64,000 bases of DNA from Flavobacteriaceae bacterium (GTDB lineage: Bacteria > Bacteroidota > Bacteroidia > Flavobacteriales > Flavobacteriaceae). The notes beneath the pieces were generated by a model, which worked only from the letters and a program-made list of their open reading frames with translations, had not been told where the DNA came from and did not search any database. Within the stretch, counting starts at the first letter, position 1. Every line of letters begins with the position of its first letter. Below, piece by piece: positions 45,627 through 54,351 of the stretch. The position numbers were made by a program, and so were the translations under genes. The DNA is taken from the NCBI GenBank assembly GCA_021647405.1, contig JAKIUU010000010.1, forward strand, positions 13,037 through 77,036, in the 5' to 3' direction.

Positions 45627-45634
45627 CAAAGATA
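45627..45634 (-). promoter_or_regulatory. -7 promoter box of gltX (decides the start codon)
   Basis: The minus strand reads TATCTTTG, 20 nt before the ATG at 45607 and downstream of the alternative ATG at 45649. Confidence 0.65.
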
Positions 45635-45713
45635 AATTAACCTTAGCAATAGAAAATATTATTATAAAAAAAGATAAAGATATTTAGAAAAGTATGTTGT
45701 AAAATTTTAAAAA

Positions 45714-45854
45714 CTAATTAGAAATACTTTGCATCCCCGAACTTTTAAAAATCACAATCAATAGATACATATTTAAGAAAATAACGGTTAGAATAAGCAA
45801 ACCAATGATTAGAATAGCTTTCTTTTTTGATTTATAATTTTTAATATCAATCAT
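45714..45854 (-). CDS. Small single-pass membrane protein, 46 residues
   Basis: ATG at 45854, stop at 45714. MIDIKNYKSKKKAIL, then a hydrophobic helix (about 15-37, LIIGLLILTVIFLNMYLLIVI), ending FKSSGMQSISN. The basic N-terminus and single helix predict N-in topology. Support: an exact -7 box TAATTTTG (45873-45880, minus) 19 nt before the ATG, the same spacing as at known genes here. Function unknown. It is divergent from the lipoprotein gene that opens the histidine-kinase cassette. Confidence 0.6.
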   Translation of the reverse strand: MIDIKNYKSKKKAILIIGLLILTVIFLNMYLLIVIFKSSGMQSISN

Positions 45855-45872
45855 TTTTATTGTAATGAGATT

Positions 45873-45880
45873 CAAAATTA
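45873..45880 (-). promoter_or_regulatory. -7 promoter box of the 46-residue membrane protein gene
   Basis: The minus strand reads TAATTTTG (TAnnTTTG), 19 nt before the small ORF's ATG. Confidence 0.5.
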
Positions 45881-45991
45881 TAATTTTTAATTAGTTAATT
45901 TTCAGGAAAAACACTGGTTATTTGCAGGGGGTATTTCCCCTTTTTTTAGATTAAATGGCTTTGTAATGGTGATAAATTATACTTTTTAACA

Positions 45992-45999
45992 TAAATTTG
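45992..45999 (+). promoter_or_regulatory. -7 promoter box of the lipoprotein/histidine-kinase cassette
   Basis: TAAATTTG matches TAnnTTTG, 29 nt before the lipoprotein start codon. Confidence 0.55.
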
Positions 46000-46027
46000 A
46001 ATTCCTTAATTTTTAAATTCCAAAATA

Positions 46028-46546
46028 ATGAAAGAAAAAAATAATAATGTAAAGTTGCCCTTTAAGTTAATAGGCTTATTTTTAATTACTTTAATTTTAA
46101 ACGCGTGTGTAGATAACAATGTAAATAAAGTTAAAGTAACCAAGCCAGAACATACCATTACCAAACAAAGAGCCATGACTTTGAGTCGTAACTATACGGC
46201 ACGTTACGATAGCGTAAGCCGTATTATTGGCAAAAAAGACAACCGCTCAATCAGGTATTCTTTAAAAGAACTTAAACAATATATAGCCTATATTGAAGCC
46301 GAAGGTACTGCAAAAGGTTATAAGGTTGATGGTATTCGGTTTTACTTGGGCGCGTATTCAAAAGAAGACAAAAACCCTAAAAAACAAAGTTACACAACTG
46401 TTTTTTTAGTACCTACAGGTGTTAAAGAAGGAACTGTAATTAAATCGAGTGCTCCACCAAGTTTTACGAGTCCCGATATTACAAATATCAGCCCTTTAAA
46501 CGAAGGATCAGCAGGCGATCCACCATCTGCCACTTATCCACAATAA
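46028..46546 (+). CDS. Hypothetical lipoprotein heading a two-component cassette
   Basis: 172 residues. N-terminal basic stretch and lipobox (LILNAC, Cys about 27). A central domain (about 45-135) has ITKQRAMTLSRNYTARYD, LKELKQYIAYIEAEG and VDGIRFYLGAYSKEDK, then VFLVPTG. The last ~35 residues are Ser/Pro-rich and disordered (SSAPPSFTSPDI...). I do not recognise a named family. A membrane protein gene follows after 9 bp, then a histidine kinase and response regulator, so a sensing or signalling role is inferred. Confidence 0.75.
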   Translation: MKEKNNNVKLPFKLIGLFLITLILNACVDNNVNKVKVTKPEHTITKQRAMTLSRNYTARYDSVSRIIGKKDNRSIRYSLKELKQYIAYIEAEGTAKGYKVDGIRFYLGAYSKEDKNPKKQSYTTVFLVPTGVKEGTVIKSSAPPSFTSPDITNISPLNEGSAGDPPSATYPQ

Positions 46547-46555
46547 TTAAAAAAT

Positions 46556-47188
46556 ATGCCAATTTACACATACCCATTAATTTATTCAATAAGCATTCTA
46601 ATAGGTTTGTTTAATTTCCATAAATTCTCTTTTAATAAGTCCCTTAGGTTTTTCTTGTATTTTTTAATTTATACCTTTATTTCAGAAATCATAGGGGCAT
46701 ATTTAGGGAAAGTCCTATTTGTTGAAAACAATATTGTTTATAACACATGGGGAATTGTAAATTTTTTATTTTTTTCAAGTTTTTTTTTAAGTAGAATTAC
46801 GCATAAAGCAAAAAGAAAGATAATTTATATATTAATAATTATTTTTATTGTTGCCACATTTATTAACATACTTTTTATTGGCCATTATATAGATGAATAT
46901 TTAATAAACAATGCCATACTTTCAAAAATACTTGTTGTATTTACTGTAATTATTTATTTTACAGAACTGTTAGAAAGTGATGTTGTATTAAATATTAATA
47001 AAGTATTGTTTTATTGGATAGCCTTAGGGGTACTCTTATATAATTTGGTTTTTATACCGGCATTTGCATTGTTTAAATACACCTCTGTTTATGGTGTGTT
47101 TCAGTATATAACCTTTGGTTTAAACATTATAATGCATTCGTGTTTTATAATAGGTTTTATTGTATGCGAAAAAAAATACAATTATTGA
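46556..47188 (+). CDS. Polytopic membrane protein of unknown function
   Basis: 210 residues, six to seven predicted membrane helices with short loops, aromatic-rich, no soluble domain. No motif recognised. Its TGA (47186-47188) lies immediately before the likely GTG start of the histidine kinase (47190), indicating coupling. It may be the input component for that kinase, which has almost no sensor domain of its own. Confidence 0.75.
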   Translation: MPIYTYPLIYSISILIGLFNFHKFSFNKSLRFFLYFLIYTFISEIIGAYLGKVLFVENNIVYNTWGIVNFLFFSSFFLSRITHKAKRKIIYILIIIFIVATFINILFIGHYIDEYLINNAILSKILVVFTVIIYFTELLESDVVLNINKVLFYWIALGVLLYNLVFIPAFALFKYTSVYGVFQYITFGLNIIMHSCFIIGFIVCEKKYNY

Positions 47189-47189
47189 T

Positions 47190-47966
47190 GTGGAGCTAAA
47201 AGAGATACAAATATTAGTTTTTACTGTCACCATTATTATTTTAATTTTGGTCATTACATTGGCTATTTTCTTTTATTCTTTTCAGCAAAAAAAACAATCG
47301 TATTTATTGAAACAATACGAGGTACAACGACACTTTGAAGAGGAGATAACAAAATCTAAGATAGAAATAAAAGAACAAACTTTAGAAAATATCAGTTGGG
47401 AGATTCATGACAATGTAGGGCAGTTACTATCAATTGCCAAAATGCAACTCAACATATTACAACCCAGTTTATCTGGTTCTCAACAAGTAGCGCTTAGTGA
47501 AAGCAGTGAGCTCATTAGTAAAAGTCTTCAAGAATTGCGCAGTTTGGCCAAATCGTTAAATCCCGAACATTTTAAATCCTTAGGCTTATTAAAGGCTATT
47601 AAAATTGAACTGGATCGTTATAATAGGATGAATTTTATCAATGCCGAACTCGAAGTGAAAGGAGAGTTGATTGAAGTTCCTCTAGATAAGGGCATCATAT
47701 TATTTAGAATTTTACAAGAGTTTTTTAACAATACCATGAAGCATTCTAAAAGTGCCAAACTGTGTGTAAAACTCAATTATTCAAAAAATAATTTGCTAAT
47801 TGAAATTCAAGATAAAGGTGTGGGTTTTAACTTAAAATCTGTCGATAAGAGTAAAGGCTTGGGTTTGCAAACCATGAAGGATCGTGCTAAACTGATTGGC
47901 GCCAGTTTTAAAATGGAATCTCAAAAACAAAAAGGAACCAGCATTACACTGAATTTACCTTTGTAA
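47190..47966 (+). CDS. Sensor histidine kinase, HisKA_3/NarX-like
   Basis: 258 residues from GTG at 47190 (VELKEIQILVFTV). A TTG at 47160 would overlap the previous gene by 29 bp and is less likely. One membrane helix (about 8-30), a short coiled-coil, then the HisKA_3 dimerisation helix with the phospho-His in ENISWEIHDNVGQLLSIAK. The ATPase domain has the N box ILQEFFNNTMKHSKS, G1 DKGVGF and G2 GLGLQTMKDRAKLIG. It lacks a periplasmic sensor domain. Paired with the NarL-type regulator 11 bp downstream. Confidence 0.88.
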   Translation: MELKEIQILVFTVTIIILILVITLAIFFYSFQQKKQSYLLKQYEVQRHFEEEITKSKIEIKEQTLENISWEIHDNVGQLLSIAKMQLNILQPSLSGSQQVALSESSELISKSLQELRSLAKSLNPEHFKSLGLLKAIKIELDRYNRMNFINAELEVKGELIEVPLDKGIILFRILQEFFNNTMKHSKSAKLCVKLNYSKNNLLIEIQDKGVGFNLKSVDKSKGLGLQTMKDRAKLIGASFKMESQKQKGTSITLNLPL

Positions 47967-47977
47967 ATAGTTAAAGT

Positions 47978-48610
47978 ATGAATAAAATTCCTATAATTAT
48001 CGTTGATGACCATGTGCTTTTTTCGCAAGCATTAAACGGATTGATTAATAAATTCAAATCCTATAAAGTTGTAGCACAATTAAATAATGGCCAAGAAGTA
48101 ATTGATTATTTTAATGCGGATAAAGAAACAGCTTCTATTATTTTAATGGATGTTAACATGCCCATTCTAAATGGAATTAAAGCTACAGAGTGGCTTAAAG
48201 AAAACAGACCGGAAATAAAAGTATTGGCCTTAACAATGAACGATGATGAACCTATTATTCTAAACATGCTGCGCGCAGGTGCTTGTGGTTATTTACTTAA
48301 AGATATTCATCCCAACACATTACTTGAGGCTTTAAATCAAATTATGCGATTAGGTGTTTACTATACAGATGATGTTGCACAAACCTTAGTTAAAGCAACT
48401 TCACAAAAACCTATTGAACTCAAAGATCGCGAACTTCATTTTTTAACATTGGCCTGCACCGATTTAACTTACAAACAAATTGCCGAAAAAATGTTTTTGA
48501 GCTACAAGACAATTGACGGCTATAGAGAAGTAGTTTTTGATAAATTTAATGTGTCAAGCCGTATAGGCATGGTACTTTACGCCCTTAAAGAAAAAATAGT
48601 AGAACTGTAA
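47978..48610 (+). CDS. NarL/LuxR-family response regulator
   Basis: 210 residues. Receiver domain (1 to about 120): IIIVDDHVLFSQAL (acidic pocket), phospho-acceptor Asp in ILMDVNMPILNG, Thr in ALTMNDDE and Lys in GYLLKDIHP. C-terminal HTH_LuxR domain (about 147-205) with ELHFLTLACTDLTYKQIAEKMFLSYKTIDGYREVVFDKF. Target genes unknown. Cognate partner of the kinase immediately upstream. Confidence 0.93.
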   Translation: MNKIPIIIVDDHVLFSQALNGLINKFKSYKVVAQLNNGQEVIDYFNADKETASIILMDVNMPILNGIKATEWLKENRPEIKVLALTMNDDEPIILNMLRAGACGYLLKDIHPNTLLEALNQIMRLGVYYTDDVAQTLVKATSQKPIELKDRELHFLTLACTDLTYKQIAEKMFLSYKTIDGYREVVFDKFNVSSRIGMVLYALKEKIVEL

Positions 48611-48701
48611 TTTTTTAGTTTTAAGTCACAATCCTACCAATATAATAACCACAGGTATTTATTTTATTTTTTAAATCCTTAACGGATAAAAAAGAATCTT
48701 T

Positions 48702-48709
48702 TAACTTTG
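48702..48709 (+). promoter_or_regulatory. -7 promoter box upstream of the DUF4175 gene
   Basis: TAACTTTG matches TAnnTTTG, 47 nt before the start codon. Confidence 0.5.
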
Positions 48710-48755
48710 CTGATAAGCGTTCTGAACTTTTATAAAACCAACGCCTTAAATTTAA

Positions 48756-51700
48756 ATGGGTAACGCCTTAGAAATTCAAAAAAAACTCCAAGCGTTTATT
48801 ATAAAGTATTACGTAAACGCCCTAATAAAAGGAAGTCTTCTTTTTTTTGTGTTTGGGGTGGTGTACTTTTTCCTTATTTTATTTATTGAATATACTTTAT
48901 GGCTTAAACCTTTGGCACGCACTGTTTTGTTTTTGAGTTTTATTGCCGTAGAGAGTGCTTTATTATTGTTTTACATTCTTTTTCCTTGCTTTAAAATTTT
49001 AGGACTGCAAAAGGGCTTAAATGCAAACCAAGCTTCAAAATTAATTGGGAAACATTTTAATAAAGTAAATGACAAACTTTTAAACCTGGTACAATTGCAA
49101 CAAAGTAACGAGCAAACAGAGTTGCTTTTGGCAAGTATTGAACAAAAAGCTACAGATTTGTTGACATTTAAGTTCACAAATGCTATCAATTTTAAACAAA
49201 ATTCAAAGTATTTAAAGTTTTTAACCATCCCTCTTTTGGTGATATTATTAATAAGCTTATCTGGAAAAGTCAATCCTTTTAAAGAGAGTTTAAGCAGAGT
49301 GGTTCATTATCAAAAACCATACACCCCACCCGCTCCTTTTGATTTTAAAGTTTTAAACAAAAGCTTGAAAATAATAGAAGGTCAAGATTTACTTTTAAAA
49401 ATCACAACACTTGGGAGCATTACACCCAGCCAGGCTGAAATTAATATAAACGATCAAAACTTTTTCTTAAAAAAAGATGGCCTAGATCATTTTAGCTTTT
49501 TGGTAGAAAATGTCACAGAACCTTTTACTTTTTATTTAAAATCAAATCAGGTTTCTTCTTTAGAGTTTAATGTAGCAGTACTTAGAAAACCTACCGTTAT
49601 AGGTTTTAAAATGGATATAGATTACCCCGCTTATACACATAGACAAGACATAACCATAAGTAACACAGGAAATATCACAGTTCCTGAGGGCACCAAAATT
49701 ATGTGGAGACTTCAGACAAATCAAACCGACACACTTCGTTTTATTAATGAGGGCAATCAAGCGTTTTTTATAAGCGAATCTACAGATGATTTTAGACTGT
49801 CAAAAAGGATACTTAAAACATTGAGATATCAGGTAGCAACATCTAATAATGATTTAAAAAACTTTGAAAAACTCTCATATACTGTTATTGCCGAGAAAGA
49901 TGAATTTCCAAAAATTTCAGTTTCTTCTGATATTGACTCTGTTAATTTTGGTATAGCCCAGTTTTCTGGGCAGATTAGCGACGATTATGGTTTGCGTAAA
50001 TTAGAACTCGTTTATTGCGAATCTCAAAATAAAAATTTAAAATTCCATAAAAATTTAAGGGTGAAAAAGGCGATTTTTGACACCTTTTATTTTTTATTAG
50101 ATCCAGACGATGCGGACCTAGACCTTAAAAAAGGAAGCACCTACAAATTCTATTTTAAAGTATTTGACAACGATGCAGTTAATGGTTCTAAGTTTACTAA
50201 AAGCAAGGTGTTTGAGTATTATAATAAAACGGACTTTGAATTGACAAATGCCACTTTAAAAGCGCAAAAAAACAGTATTGACGCCCTTCAAAACGACAAG
50301 CAATCGTTAAAAAAGACTGAAGGTGATTTGCAAAAGATAACTCAAAAATTAAAAAACCAACCCAATTTTAAATGGAATGATGTTAAGCAGTTTCAAGCTT
50401 TGGTAGAGCGGCGAAAAAAAGAAGAAGAATTGATATCAAATCATATTAAAAACATACAAAACAACCTTAACCAAGGGAAACCTAAAAACACTTTAATTGA
50501 AGAAAAAAAGGATGTTTTAAACAAACGGATTGAAGAAGCAAAAGAATTGTTAAAACAAGAAAAAATTTTAGACGAACTCAAGAAACTCTCAGAAAAATTA
50601 GATAAAAACGGCTTGTTAAAACGCTTAGATAAGTTCAACCAGAAAAGCAAACAAAACAAGCGCACGCTAGAACGCATTTTAGAGCTCACCAAACGCTTTT
50701 ATATTGAGAAGAAGTTGGCCAATATTAGTCAAAATTTAAAGCAACTCAGTAAAGAGCAAGACTCATTGGCAAAATCAAAAGAAAATACAATCCAAAATCA
50801 AGATTTAATAAATATGCGATTCGAAAAAATTAAAAATGATTTAGAACAGTTACAACAGGAAAACAAATCGCTTACCAAACCTATTTCTTTGCCCAAAACA
50901 AATCGTGAAGAGTTTCAAATTAAAGACGCTTTAAAAAAGGCGCAAAAAAACCTACAAAACAAAAAAGACAAAGAGGCTGTTATAAATCAAAAATCGGCTG
51001 CAAAAAAAATGTCTCAAATGAGTCAAAAAATGCAACAATCTATGATGGATGGCGAAGGGGAAAGAAACGAAGAAAACATTCAAACGCTTCAAACTATTTT
51101 AGATAACTTAATCATATTTTCTTTAGATCAAGAAGATTTAATGATTGCTTTTAGAAAGATAAATGACAAACATCCAGAGTTTTCTAAAAAGTTAAAAGAA
51201 CAGCGTATTTTAAAAGATTATTTTGAACATATTGATGACAGTTTGTACACCCTTTCTTTGCGTATGCCAAGGCTGTCGGTTAAAATTCAAGAAGAGATTA
51301 CAGAAACACATTACAATATTAACAGTGCCTTAAAAAACTTGGCAGAAAATAGAAGCGCCAAAGGAATGAGTAATCAGCAGTACGCCATGACATCGGCTAA
51401 TAATTTGGCACTAATTCTAAGTCAAATGCTCAATCAGATGCAGAATGAAAATCCTTCGATGGGTAAAGGAAAGAAAGGTTCTAAAGTACAATCGTTTAGT
51501 TTGCCCGATATTATCAAAAAACAATCCAAAATTATTCAAGACCTTAAAAGCGGTATTAAAAAAGGAAAATCAGGGAAAGGAAATGGTGGAGATATGAGCG
51601 CAGAACAATACGATATTTATAAACAACAAGAAGCTTTAAGGCAAGCGCTAGAAACCTTACTTAAACAGGCTGGAGCTGATGGATCAAAAGGTGATAAAGC

Positions 51701-52004
51701 CAAAAAATTGATGGACGACTTGCAAAAGCAATTATTAGATAAGGGTTTTACAAATTCCGTTTTGCAAAAAATGACCGATTTACAACACGAACTTTTAAAG
51801 TTGGAAAAGGCAAATCTTAAACAAGGTGTCGATAAAAAAAGAGAAGCTACTACCAACACAAAACAATTTGATAATCGCAACATTAAAAAGCTAAACTCTA
51901 AAAAAGAGGATTATAATAAAACAGAAATTTTAAACAGAAAACCACTGTTGCTAAAATTGCCCTATCAAAAAAAGGTACAACAATATTTTAAAGACAGCAT
52001 ATGA
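48756..52004 (+). CDS. DUF4175-family large membrane-anchored coiled-coil protein
   Basis: 1082 residues. Two to three N-terminal membrane helices (about 20-75 and 148-166), a beta-rich region (about 195-480) and a very long Lys/Gln/Glu-rich helical part (about 500-1080: LKKTEGDLQKITQKLKNQ, KEQDSLAKSKEN, MSQMSQKMQQSMMDGEGE). This is the DUF4175 pattern; length is normal. Function unknown, probably an envelope-spanning structural protein. It overlaps ybeY by 4 bp (ATGATA). Confidence 0.9.
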   Translation: MGNALEIQKKLQAFIIKYYVNALIKGSLLFFVFGVVYFFLILFIEYTLWLKPLARTVLFLSFIAVESALLLFYILFPCFKILGLQKGLNANQASKLIGKHFNKVNDKLLNLVQLQQSNEQTELLLASIEQKATDLLTFKFTNAINFKQNSKYLKFLTIPLLVILLISLSGKVNPFKESLSRVVHYQKPYTPPAPFDFKVLNKSLKIIEGQDLLLKITTLGSITPSQAEININDQNFFLKKDGLDHFSFLVENVTEPFTFYLKSNQVSSLEFNVAVLRKPTVIGFKMDIDYPAYTHRQDITISNTGNITVPEGTKIMWRLQTNQTDTLRFINEGNQAFFISESTDDFRLSKRILKTLRYQVATSNNDLKNFEKLSYTVIAEKDEFPKISVSSDIDSVNFGIAQFSGQISDDYGLRKLELVYCESQNKNLKFHKNLRVKKAIFDTFYFLLDPDDADLDLKKGSTYKFYFKVFDNDAVNGSKFTKSKVFEYYNKTDFELTNATLKAQKNSIDALQNDKQSLKKTEGDLQKITQKLKNQPNFKWNDVKQFQALVERRKKEEELISNHIKNIQNNLNQGKPKNTLIEEKKDVLNKRIEEAKELLKQEKILDELKKLSEKLDKNGLLKRLDKFNQKSKQNKRTLERILELTKRFYIEKKLANISQNLKQLSKEQDSLAKSKENTIQNQDLINMRFEKIKNDLEQLQQENKSLTKPISLPKTNREEFQIKDALKKAQKNLQNKKDKEAVINQKSAAKKMSQMSQKMQQSMMDGEGERNEENIQTLQTILDNLIIFSLDQEDLMIAFRKINDKHPEFSKKLKEQRILKDYFEHIDDSLYTLSLRMPRLSVKIQEEITETHYNINSALKNLAENRSAKGMSNQQYAMTSANNLALILSQMLNQMQNENPSMGKGKKGSKVQSFSLPDIIKKQSKIIQDLKSGIKKGKSGKGNGGDMSAEQYDIYKQQEALRQALETLLKQAGADGSKGDKAKKLMDDLQKQLLDKGFTNSVLQKMTDLQHELLKLEKANLKQGVDKKREATTNTKQFDNRNIKKLNSKKEDYNKTEILNRKPLLLKLPYQKKVQQYFKDSI

Positions 52005-52414
52005 TAATCTTTAACGACTTGTTTAAAATGCAGAAACCAGTTAGTGGGTTTATAAAAGAATGGATTTCCACCTGCATTAAGTCAGAAAATTTTAAAGAAG
52101 GAGACCTCAATTACATCTTTTGTGATGATGCTTATCTTCTAGAAAAAAACATTAAATACCTAAAACACAATATATTAACAGATATAATTAGTTTTGATTA
52201 TACCATGGGTAAGATTATTAGTGGCGATATTTTTATATCTGTAGAGCGTGTTAAAGAAAATGCCTTTTTTTTTAAAGCCGACTTTAAAGACGAATTACAT
52301 CGGGTTATGATTCACGGTGTTTTGCACTATTGTGGTTATAACGACAAAACAAAGCAAGAAAAGGAACAAATGCGGGCCAAAGAAGATTATTACCTATCTT
52401 TGCGCGATTTTTAA
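52001..52414 (+). CDS. ybeY: Endoribonuclease YbeY (rRNA maturation factor)
   Basis: 137 residues. ILTDIISFDYTMGKIISGDIFIS and HRVMIHGVLHYCGYNDKTKQE match the YbeY core; the first two zinc ligands (HGVLH) are present, but the third His of the usual HGxLHxxGYDH is replaced by the NDK segment, a variant I recall from Bacteroidota. It processes 16S rRNA 3' ends and takes part in ribosome quality control. The -7 box of mnmG (52396-52403) lies inside its last codons. Confidence 0.93.
   Translation: MIIFNDLFKMQKPVSGFIKEWISTCIKSENFKEGDLNYIFCDDAYLLEKNIKYLKHNILTDIISFDYTMGKIISGDIFISVERVKENAFFFKADFKDELHRVMIHGVLHYCGYNDKTKQEKEQMRAKEDYYLSLRDF
52396..52403 (+). promoter_or_regulatory. -7 promoter box of mnmG inside ybeY
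   Basis: TATCTTTG matches TAnnTTTG. The expected start of transcription is near 52409, so the parS site at 52427-52442 would lie in the mnmG mRNA leader. Confidence 0.5.
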
Positions 52415-52426
52415 ACACAATAAAGT

Positions 52427-52442
52427 GTTTCACGTGAAACCA
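52427..52442. other. parS centromere-like ParB-binding site (copy 1)
   Basis: TGTTTCACGTGAAACC contains the perfect 14-bp palindrome GTTTCACGTGAAAC (52428-52441) and matches the bacterial parS consensus TGTTTCACGTGAAACA at 15 of 16 bases. Located between ybeY and mnmG. parS sites cluster near chromosomal origins and load ParB. Confidence 0.88.
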
Positions 52443-52450
52443 ATTTAATA

Positions 52451-54328
52451 ATGAGTTTTTTTGATACCACATATGATGTTATAGTCGTTGGCGGTGGTCA
52501 CGCCGGTAGCGAGGCAGCTGCGGCAAGCGCTAATTTAGGCGCCCATACCCTACTTATTACCATGAGTCTTCAAAATATCGCTCAAATGAGTTGTAATCCA
52601 GCCATGGGTGGTATCGCAAAAGGGCAGATTGTACGTGAAATCGATGCTTTAGGTGGTTATAGCGGTGTTGTTACAGACAAAACAGCTATCCAATTTAAGA
52701 TGCTTAACAAATCAAAGGGCCCTGCTATGTGGAGTCCACGCGCCCAAAGCGATCGGATGCGTTTTGCCGAGACTTGGCGCTTGATGTTAGAACAAACACC
52801 TAATTTAGATTTCTATCAAGATTCTGTAAATGGATTGCTTTTTGAAGACGGCAGTATTGTGGGTGTAAAAACTATTCTAGGTTTAGAAATTAGAGCCAAG
52901 ACAGTCATTTTAACCGCGGGAACTTTTTTGAACGGACTTATCCATATTGGAAACAAACAATTTGGCGGTGGTCGTGCTGGCGAACGCGCTTCAACAGGTA
53001 TTACCGAAGATTTGATAAAAATAGGCTTTGAATCTGGACGCATGAAAACGGGCACACCTCCTCGTGTAGATGGCCGCTCATTAGATTATTCTAAAATGAT
53101 TGAACAACCCGGCGATGAGATTCCGGAAAAGTTTTCATATTTACCCAGCACTACCCCACTTACAAAACAGCGTTCGTGTTATATGGCCTATACAAGTCCT
53201 GAAGTCCATGAATTATTACGAACGGGATTTGACAGATCTCCCATGTTTAACGGCCGTATTAAAAGTGTTGGCCCTCGCTATTGCCCTTCTATCGAAGATA
53301 AGATTGACCGCTTTGCGAGTAAAGACAGGCATCAGCTTTTTGTAGAGCCCGAAGGTTGGGACACAGTAGAGGTTTATGTAAACGGGTTTTCAACATCTTT
53401 ACCCGAAGATGTTCAAGACAAAGCTTTAAGAAAAGTGGTTGGTTTTGAAAACGTAAAGTTTTTTAGATATGGTTACGCTATAGAATACGATTATTTTCCG
53501 CCTACCCAACTAAAACACAATCTGGAAACAAAAATAATCTCCAACTTATTTTTTGCTGGACAAATTAATGGCACTACTGGATACGAAGAAGCGGCTGCCC
53601 AAGGTTTAATGGCAGGTATAAATGCCGCTTTAAAGGTTCAAAATAAACCAGCCTTTTTACTCTCAAGGAGCGAAGCTTATATAGGTGTTTTGATAGATGA
53701 CCTGATTACAAAAGGCACAGAAGAACCTTATCGGATGTTTACATCGCGTGCAGAATACAGAACTTTGTTGCGTCAAGATAATGCCGATATCAGACTTACA
53801 AAAAAATCTTTTGAAATTGGTCTGGCAAGTAAAGAACGCTTGGATTTGATGACATTAAAATTAAAGCAGTCAGAATTATTGATTGATTTCATCAAAAAGT
53901 ACAGTATTAAACCTGAAATTATAAATCCGATTTTAAAAGAAAATAATGCTTCAGAGATTAAGCAATCTATGAAACTTTTTAAAATTGCAGCACGCCCTCA
54001 AATCGACTTTCATACAATTGCAGAGTTACCCGACATTGCGCTATTTATCAGCCAAAATAACATATCAGAAGAAGCCAAAACACAGGCAGAAATATTTGTC
54101 AAATATTCTGGTTATATAGAAAAAGAAAAAAACAATGCCGACAAAATAAACAGACTTGAATATATTAAAATTCCAAGTACTTTTAATTTTAATAAACTCA
54201 AATCAATCTCTATAGAAGCACGACAAAAACTCACAAAAATAAAACCAACAACCATTGCGCAAGCAAGTCGCATTTCTGGTGTGTCTCCTTCAGATGTCTC
54301 TGTTCTGCTTGTGTATATGGGGCGGTAA
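52451..54328 (+). CDS. mnmG: tRNA uridine-5-carboxymethylaminomethyl modification enzyme MnmG (GidA)
   Basis: 625 residues, normal length. FAD-binding motif VIVVGGGHAGSEAA (about 11-24), MSCNPAMGGIAKGQ, LTAGTFLNGLIHIG with GAGRAGE-like GGGRAGE, INGTTGYEEAAAQG and the C-terminal segment RISGVSPSDVSVLLVYM. With MnmE it makes cmnm5U at tRNA wobble positions. The gene is often near oriC in bacteria; here parS sites lie 8 bp before its start and 7 bp after its stop. Confidence 0.97.
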   Translation: MSFFDTTYDVIVVGGGHAGSEAAAASANLGAHTLLITMSLQNIAQMSCNPAMGGIAKGQIVREIDALGGYSGVVTDKTAIQFKMLNKSKGPAMWSPRAQSDRMRFAETWRLMLEQTPNLDFYQDSVNGLLFEDGSIVGVKTILGLEIRAKTVILTAGTFLNGLIHIGNKQFGGGRAGERASTGITEDLIKIGFESGRMKTGTPPRVDGRSLDYSKMIEQPGDEIPEKFSYLPSTTPLTKQRSCYMAYTSPEVHELLRTGFDRSPMFNGRIKSVGPRYCPSIEDKIDRFASKDRHQLFVEPEGWDTVEVYVNGFSTSLPEDVQDKALRKVVGFENVKFFRYGYAIEYDYFPPTQLKHNLETKIISNLFFAGQINGTTGYEEAAAQGLMAGINAALKVQNKPAFLLSRSEAYIGVLIDDLITKGTEEPYRMFTSRAEYRTLLRQDNADIRLTKKSFEIGLASKERLDLMTLKLKQSELLIDFIKKYSIKPEIINPILKENNASEIKQSMKLFKIAARPQIDFHTIAELPDIALFISQNNISEEAKTQAEIFVKYSGYIEKEKNNADKINRLEYIKIPSTFNFNKLKSISIEARQKLTKIKPTTIAQASRISGVSPSDVSVLLVYMGR

Positions 54329-54335
54329 AACATAA

Positions 54336-54351
54336 AGTTTCACGTGAAACA
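54336..54351. other. parS centromere-like ParB-binding site (copy 2)
   Basis: AGTTTCACGTGAAACA contains the same perfect 14-bp palindrome (54337-54350) and matches the parS consensus at 15 of 16 bases. Its central GTG (54344-54346) is the likely start codon of the methyltransferase gene. It is 1909 bp from copy 1. Confidence 0.88.

Noticed and set aside
45608..45649. Longer gltX start at 45649
   Set aside because: The -7 promoter box at 45627-45634 lies inside the extension, and the extra residues are not part of the GluRS N-terminus.
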